64,000 nucleotides of DNA, taken from Sarcocystis neurona (Eukaryota; Apicomplexa; Conoidasida; Eucoccidiorida; Sarcocystidae). This document shows, piece after piece, positions 58,101 through 64,000 of this stretch (position 1 is the first letter of the stretch; each line of letters begins with the position of its first letter). A program made the translations under genes and the position numbers. The notes below the pieces were generated by a model, which saw nothing but the letters and a program-made list of their open reading frames with translations, was not told the DNA's origin and made no database searches. The stretch covers positions 402,421 through 466,420 of the forward strand of contig KL647297.1 of assembly GCA_000727475.1 (NCBI GenBank), given 5' to 3'.

Positions 58101-61100
58101 GATTCTCCTCGTGCACGCGCTGAAGAGCCACTGGCAATGCCAAGCTGTCACATGCACACAGAGATCAGCAGCACAGTCTTTCGGGGGGCGCGGTCAAGCG
58201 CGCCAGAACGGAGCGCAGACGGAAGTGCCATATCCGGAGGCAGCAGCAGAACTATCTGTACTCAGCTGGCAGCGGTAGAGGAAGTCTGCTCTACTCGCAG
58301 GAGCAGGAGCACCAGTCGCAAGGCGAGGCAGCAGCAGCAGCCGCAAGCCGAGGCACGAGCAGCAGCCGCAAGCCGAGGCACCAGCAGCAGCAGTCAGTTT
58401 CCCGGTAGCAACGCCAGCAGCGGCGTCTATAGAAACGGCAGCAGCGGCTGCTACATACGACATCAAAAGCATCCGCGACACGCAGACGCAGCAGCGGCAG
58501 CAGTCGTATTCCCAGAAACACCAGCAGCAGCAGCAGCCGCGTCCCTAGAAGGAGCAGCACCGCCAGCGTCGTGCAGCGACGGCAGTAGCAGCAGCAGGAC
58601 TATACAAAGAGGCAGCAGGAGCAGCAGCAGGAGCACTTCTATGGCAGTCAGCACGAAATACCGGCGTGCTATCTTCGCAAAAAAGTGTCTACGAGCGGCC
58701 AAGCCGCCCACAGCCCTGGGGGCCACCAACCCATGCAAGGCCTTTTCCTTTCACATCGGCACAGTCAGCTGCGGCAGCGAGATCTCCAGCGCATACACCA
58801 GCAGAGCAGCAAAGAGGTAGACACTGCGCTGCGTTCCGTGCACTCTCTCCGCTGCGCGTTTCTCTCGCTTAGTCCCAGGAGTCAGCCGCAAGTTTGGGAG
58901 TTTATCGCATCTTCGCAGCAGCACCAGCATCCGTACCCGCTAGCCGACTAAGGACGCGGGTCACGTTCCCGTCGACCGCCGCTGCGCGGCGGTTGTACGC
59001 TAGTGCGCGAATGGCACCCGCAGTGTAAGGCCCGATGCCGGGAATTTTTAGCAGCTCCTTCGTTTCCATAGGCAGCTGCCCGTGTTGCTTTTCCACGACC
59101 ACGCGGGCGCCGTGCAGCAGCTGCCGCGCACTGCAAGGCAGCACACAGTTCACTGCAACGCAGCCGCTCATGCCGCGCCGTCAGGAAAAGGCAGCCCATC
59201 CCCATTAGGATTCACATGTCAGAATTGACGAAGTTGAGACGAGGAGACACAAGTCTGTCAGCAGCGGCAGGCATGCAGAAGCTGTGCACAACGTTGAGTG
59301 GGTCGCAACCCGGGCGCAGGATTCCGCTTCTGTTCAAACTTCCGCTGCGGCGTCGGTGCGTCTGTCTTCGCCGAACACAGACTTGGACCCGCCGCGTATG
59401 TCCCACCCCGCCCCGCGCTGCGGCGGCGGCCAGCAAGTTGTCAAAGTCAGCAGCTCTTCCCTAGAACTCTGCCTGTTGCAGCGCGCCTGACGTGGCACGT
59501 CTCTCCTGCGGGCTGCCGCAAACGGCCCTCCCCACGGTTGTAGCAGCGCATCCAGCAGCAAAGTGCACTCCAACAGGCCCGTGCCCGCTGACAACTGACC
59601 ACAGCCTCTTTCAACGCGGAGATAAAGAGACCGACAGAAAGATAGACAGATAGAGGGAGAAAAATTTAGAGAGAGAGAGAGAAAAAGACTGACAGGAAAA
59701 GACACATAGAGAGAAAACAGACCGACCGAGTGACACACGGGGAGAAACGGACAGACGGAGAGATATAGAGACACAGAGAGAGACATATAGAGAGACGGGA
59801 ACAGACAGAGAGGGGCACTTCATCAAGATAGAGGAGGGCCACTACATCGGAAGTCCTCCCCGCGACGACTCCTCGGCGGGCTGTTTCCGAGGGAAATTAA
59901 GGCAGCCGAAGAACTTTCGAACACCGAGACAGTCATCTGTCAAACGTAGGACGGGTGACTAGGAGAAATGCAATGCGGTCGACCCGTCGACCCATGCCCA
60001 GACAAAGACGGGGCTGTCGGCTTCCAGACGCCGCGTCGCACGAGTCGCGTTGTGATGCACCTCCTCTTCCTCTGCAGAGAAAGACCCTTTCTCGAAGAGG
60101 TCGCCCGTTGACGCGCAGCAGCAGAAACCGCCCGCGGTTGCTTGCGGCCACGCACATGCGCGACATATCTACGGAATGCCAACGAAAACAGCCGACTCCG
60201 TCCAGTTGGACTCTTCACTCCCCACTTCGAGGACGACGAAGAACAACCGACTTAAGACAGGCGGCCTCTTCGTCCTCGACGCATAAATACGGAGAAACAG
60301 CCGAGCCGGCAAAACTCGACTACTCGCTACCTAGTGAGAAACACCGACCAACAGGCGACTCACGACAGGTGCATTCTTCATACTCGACTCAGACACACAG
60401 AGAAACAGACGAGCCAGTAGGGTTGAAATATGCGTCCTCCAGCTCAAAACAACTTTACTACATATATAAATACCTATATATGTATACATGCATATTGGAT
60501 CCGGGTCGGTAGAGCGGGTCACCTCGAGAGACCCGAGGCCTGCCGAGAGAGTTCTGCAGGAGTTAATAACTTCAAGCAGTCACGCACCTCAGCTCAACAA
60601 AGAGTCTAACACATCGCTAAAAGCACACAAGTACCTGTATTCAACTACATGTCCATTCACATGCAAATGCAGGTATAGTCGCGCAGATACATAAGTATGC
60701 GGATATCAAGCTACGTATATTCGTATATACGCGTGCACGTTTAATAAGGTCTATGCGTATAGACGTATCCACATAGATGCACACACATCTACTGTTGGTC
60801 TGCGTGGACGCATAGATATATACATATCCGTAACATACGTGTTTGTGTATGTGTGTGTGTGTGTGTGCGCGCGTATCTAGACAGAGCCAACCCTACAGGG
60901 GTATATGTCGATAAATTTGCATACGTTGTACATCCACAGATACCTGAAAATATAAACACGCGTATACATATATGACTAACATACATGAGACTCAAAATAG
61001 TGAGTGCTGGCGATGTGTGTATACACTTCTCGTAACTACACATATAGGTATACATATATATAGAGAGAGAGAGAGGACTACTCTATATGGCTCCCAACAG

Positions 61101-63419
61101 GTGATGGCGGTACACACACACTTCTTGAAGATAGACGTATGTGTCTGGCTCTCGATATGTGTAAATATCTGTAGGTGGATGTGTTTCTGTGGCAGCGAAT
61201 GAGCGCTGGCAGACAGAGAGTTGCCGGCGTGTTTGTAAGCATAGCAAAAGAGGAAGAAGGGGGAAAGCGGACTTGCTCTGTCGCTCGGGGTGCGGGTGGC
61301 CGTGCGATGCTGCCCGGAGCGTCTGCCCGTGTTTTTATTTTCGCTGCTTTGCACACAAAGACGAACAAAGGAGGTCCCGTTGTCAAGCAGATGGCAGCTG
61401 TCTTACCGACGATAATAGCCGAGGCCGCGCCACATGTGCTGCACCTCTTCCTCCGTCGCGAGGGCGAGTTTTTCCACACATGGCCAGCGGTGCATCCACC
61501 GCGTCCAGCAGTCGATCACAGAGCTGACCTGCGTTTGCTGCAGCATCACCTCGCTCACCCAGACGCCGTAGGGGGTCACCTTTGTTGCTGCTGCTGCCGT
61601 CTTCTTCTCTTCGGCGTCCTCACTCGCTCTTTCCTCCCCTGCGGCTTCTCCCTGTGGCCTTTCAGCAGCCACACAGTCACCAGCAGCCTCTGCTGGTTCT
61701 CCTGCGGCGGTCTCTTTTGCGTCTGCGTTGCTGCGAGCTGCTTGCAGCGCCCCTGCTGCTTCCCCTGTGCGGGCTACGGACGCCGCAGTGCTCTCTGCCA
61801 TTCGACTCGTTGACGCAGTCTGTCGCGGGGCACCCCCTGTCCCTGCAGACGATCTGCGCGTTGCTGCCCTTGCTGCACTCTCCTCGCCGCTCGGGCCCCC
61901 CGCCGCACCCGACTCTCGCTTCTCAAAGCGCGGCGCTGCCGCCTTGATCGTATGGTGCTGCTGCTCAACCTGGTGCAGCACATGGGCGCTGTCAGCGAGA
62001 AAACAGCGGCCGACTGTCTTCGTGTCGTCCGACCTCCTGCACGCTCTGCCACCACCACTTCTGCTGCTGGTGCGGTCTACGCTGCCGCCGGGAAAACTGC
62101 TGCAGCAGCAGTCACCAGAAGAGGAAGGGCTATTGCTACTCATTGCGTTGCCGCTGCAGGAAAAAAACGTGCCATCTGAGGGACTGCCTGGTGGAGGGGT
62201 GCCGTCGAGTTTTTCGCTGCTGTCGCGCAAGACCGCAGGACGCTCGCTTGTAGTGCGGCCGCGTATGCAGCTTCCGCCGACGTCGCTGACGCTGCTGCTG
62301 CGTTTGCAGCTGCTGTCGACTGTCCCAGCGCTGCTGCTGCATTCGCTGAAGGGGCGTTCGCTGCTGGGGATGCTTTGGGTCCCCCTGTCGCAACCGACAA
62401 AATCCTCCGCAGGTGACTGGCGCGTGGCGACAGCACCTGCCGTTGAACCGGGCTCTGCAGCAGATGCAGCAGCACGAGCTACAGCACCTGTACCGGCGGC
62501 AGCCTCGGTAGCCGGTGAAAAAAGAGCAGCAGAAGACGGTCTCCCTGGTGATAGGTTTGTAGGAAGGCGTACAGACGAGCAGATGGGGAGACCGGTTTTC
62601 CTGGCGTCCTGTCTCGCGTCTGCTGGTTTGACGCGGAAAAAGGAAGCCAGCGACGTCTGGCCCTTCCCAGAAGCTTGCTTCCGTCTTCCCCGTTGTAGCT
62701 GCTCGCTGTTCGACGCTGGACGCGCCCGTACGCCTTCTGCTCCTGCTGCTGCTGCGTTCCCGGCTGTGGCAGAACGCGTCACAGCCCACGAGGTGTACGG
62801 CGGCGGGTCTCCCCTGCAGCAGCAGCAGACAGCAACAACAGCGCACTCGCGGTAAGGGGCAGCCCAAAACCCGCGTGGCTCGCTGCGCGCGCCTTTTTTC
62901 TCGTTCTCTCACTTGCCCTTTTTGTCTACGAATACGTACTCAGCAACAACAAGAACGTGCAGTGGACCAGAAGCGCGGCCCGGCAAGACGGCTGCAGCAA
63001 GCGGGCTTTGCCGAGAACCAGCAGTCTTGACGCCGCACCAGGGGAGCAGCAACACCACAGAGAGGGAACGCACGTGAACAGCAGCGGGAGAGCAGACAGA
63101 GAAGGGCAGGAACGCGCAGCGTCAGCCGGCGCAGTCCTAAGCAAAGCGACCCAACAGCAAACAGGCGTAGTGACGCTCGGCCGTGAAAAGAAGGCAGCAG
63201 CCAACGACAGAGCAGCCGCAGCAGCATCAGCCTCCGCAGCCGAACAGCGCTTTTGAGCCGCAGCGGCGACACGCGGCAAACGTTCTGACTCGCGCGGCAG
63301 GGATGAGCCGTCTCGTCTCCGACGCAGGGCAGTCGAGTGACACCTGCTGCATGCACAAGCAAGCGCGTCGCTGAGCAGCCTCCCGCCAGAGACGGAAGTT
63401 TCGCTGAGCCTTCAGACAT
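53783..63419 (-). CDS. mutY: A/G-specific adenine DNA glycosylase, MutY family (5 proposed exons)
   Basis: MutY removes adenine mispaired with 8-oxoguanine in base-excision repair in the nucleus or mitochondria. Minus-strand exons 63419-63019, 62813-61407, 59130-58937, 57529-57270 and 55189-53783 join in phase (3,669 bp, 1,222 residues). The pieces run in the family order: PIP-box-like QTSLASFF near residue 186; [12 protein letters not shown] with the catalytic Glu near 555; WRGLGYYR; helix-hairpin-helix [12 protein letters not shown]; catalytic Asp in [12 protein letters not shown] near 656; [17 protein letters not shown] with the iron-sulfur spacing C-x6-C-x2-C-x5-C; and the C-terminal [16 protein letters not shown]. 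The protein is two to three times the usual length because of Ser/Ala/Gly-rich insertions. The LPWR motif usual before VWVSEV is not found. The first exon is tentative. Confidence 0.85.
55190..57269. other. mutY: MutY intron with unassigned open sequence
   Basis: This 2.1-kb intron has CA- and TA-rich stretches (56010-56080, 56770-57050) and a GGTGGT run near 56270-56312. Around 55260-55400 a minus-strand frame reads [20 protein letters not shown] and an overlapping frame [11 protein letters not shown]. Either could be a small extra exon, but neither fits a MutY motif. Confidence 0.4.
57270..57529 (-). CDS. mutY: MutY gene, exon with iron-sulfur cluster loop
   Basis: The frame reads [19 protein letters not shown], then [20 protein letters not shown], then [18 protein letters not shown], and ends CQVCVATAM. 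The four Cys have the exact MutY/endonuclease III spacing. The acceptor is gtttcag and the donor gtaaac, with phases matching both neighbours. Confidence 0.85.
58320..58640. repeat. CAG-rich block in MutY intron
   Basis: GCAGCAGCAG with GCCGCAAG and GAGCAC interruptions forms Gln/Ala/Ser-rich frames. It lies between the Asp-loop exon and the iron-sulfur exon, and the phase of those exons joins without it. Confidence 0.7.
58937..59130 (-). CDS. mutY: MutY gene, exon with helix-hairpin-helix and catalytic Asp
   Basis: The frame reads [20 protein letters not shown], then [20 protein letters not shown] and [16 protein letters not shown]. This aligns in order with the MutY helix-hairpin-helix and the catalytic Asp loop. 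The acceptor is ccttgcag and the donor gtacgg. One base at the start and one at the end match its neighbours. Confidence 0.85.
59131..61406. other. mutY: MutY intron, 2.3 kb
   Basis: 59600-59830 is GAGACAGA-type purine-rich repeat. 60450-61080 is TA/CA-rich with a GT run near 60845. 59940-60440 is unique-looking with a repeated 'cggccg-gaaacagccgagccggcaaaactcgac'-like pattern at about 60195, 60290 and 60395. No exon that fits MutY was recognised. Confidence 0.45.
61407..62813 (-). CDS. mutY: MutY gene, exon with PIP-box, insertion and catalytic Glu motif
   Basis: This 1,407-bp exon has acceptor ctgctgctgcag and donor gtaaga after CGTCG. It begins [11 protein letters not shown], carries [13 protein letters not shown], then about 340 residues of Ser/Ala/Gly-rich low complexity. 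It ends with [17 protein letters not shown], then WTRWMHRWP and MWRGLGYYR, which are the MutY family signature. There is no in-frame ATG near its start, so an upstream exon is needed. The long plus-strand frame over 61728-62855 is antisense. Confidence 0.8.
63019..63419 (-). CDS. mutY: MutY gene, proposed first exon (possible targeting sequence)
   Basis: An ATG at 63417-63419 opens a 133-codon frame with few acidic residues after its first third and many Arg and Leu ([37 protein letters not shown]). It ends two bases into a codon at gttctc, which fits the next exon. The composition suggests an organelle-targeting presequence, but CTG-type repeats can also produce Leu/Cys-rich frames. No sequence match supports it. 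Confidence 0.3.
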
Positions 63420-64000
63420 ACTCGTGCACGCCGGAATCCGACTACATAAATAAGTAGGAAGTCCTCACAAAAACACCTAATACAATTTTGTATGTATGCA
63501 CCACATAGGGAAAGGTACGCGAGCATCCAAAGGCATCTCCCATGAAGAAATGCCGAAAGAAAGACACAGAGTGAGACGCTCCATCGCCATTTCGCCAAAA
63601 GCAGCAGTGCCGTCACCCGAGAACCGCGACCACCGGGTACGGCGTCCTAGGGCCCCGGCCGCAGCACACCGGGAGAGAAGGGAAGTGCGTTTCTTCGAAC
63701 AACTACCGTAGCTGTAGGCGAACGATAGTGCGCATATATGTGTATCAAAAAATAGTGAGAATGCCATCTAAGTGCTTCTCCTCCCTCTAGGTGGCGCGAG
63801 ACAGAAAGCTCTTCAAATTAAACGAAGGCGTTACGGACCTACGGAGAGGAGTGTACCGGTCACCTGGCGGCCCGGTGCCCAGACGGTGTGTTTCTGCTGC
63901 TAGCTCTCTCCCCTTCTATCTCTACCTACACACGAGATAATATATACCGCTGTGTCGCGACCCGATGCAGCGGACGCGCCAGTGCGTACAAGCAACACCC
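63420..64000. other. No feature recognised
   Basis: This is unique-looking sequence upstream of the proposed MutY start. It may contain the promoter or an earlier exon. I see no TATA-like box or coding frame that stands out. Confidence 0.4.

Noticed and set aside
60488..60545. Possible tRNA-like or structured RNA (CGGGTC...GACCCG stem)
   Set aside because: Only a short inverted repeat is visible; no cloverleaf, anticodon arm or B-box could be drawn.
61728..62855. 375-codon plus-strand frame
   Set aside because: It is antisense to the MutY exon that carries family motifs. GC-rich CTG-type composition keeps the opposite strand open.

Overview
The window looks like nuclear DNA of an Eimeria-type coccidian (Apicomplexa). 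The reasons are dense CAG/CTG trinucleotide blocks, long TATATG-type microsatellites, proteins full of Ala, Gln and Ser runs, and genes cut into very short exons. No bacterial, organellar or viral gene organisation is visible. The species cannot be fixed from the sequence alone.

Region 1 (about 2.08-41.95 kb, minus strand). Most of this repeat-rich DNA appears to be the introns of one gene for a coiled-coil protein. Reading minus-strand coding islands between plausible splice sites gives a chain of 33 small exons (27-339 bp). All intron phases agree from an ATG at 41952 to a TAG at 2083-2085, and no junction makes a stop codon. The exons total 2,994 bp (997 residues plus stop) out of 39.9 kb, so about 7.5 percent is coding. 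The middle and 3' exons are well supported. The five most 5' exons and a few low-complexity ones are tentative. The product is a heptad-rich, charged coiled-coil protein. I do not recognise the family; a structural role (centriole, basal body or cytoskeleton) is only a guess. The introns hold TA-rich microsatellites, CAG/CTG blocks, several private minisatellites, and one assembly gap (8870-9461).

Region 2 (about 42-53.7 kb). Base texture changes sharply: simple repeats nearly vanish and no long or recognisable gene is seen. This fits the repeat-poor segments known to alternate with repeat-rich segments on Eimeria tenella chromosome 1.

Region 3 (about 53.78-63.42 kb, minus strand). This holds an adenine DNA glycosylase of the MutY family, reconstructed as five phase-consistent exons (1,222 codons plus stop, several times longer than usual). 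It keeps the catalytic Glu motif, helix-hairpin-helix, catalytic Asp, the four-Cys iron-sulfur loop and a MutY-type C-terminal Nudix-like segment. Large low-complexity insertions separate these parts, and a PCNA-interaction (PIP-box) motif lies near the N-terminus. The first exon and the usual LPWR motif are not secure. Nothing is recognised from 63.42 to 64.0 kb.

The two genes share a strand but show no evident functional link. No tRNA, rRNA, CRISPR array or intact mobile element was found. All splice sites are read by eye and are not backed by transcript data.
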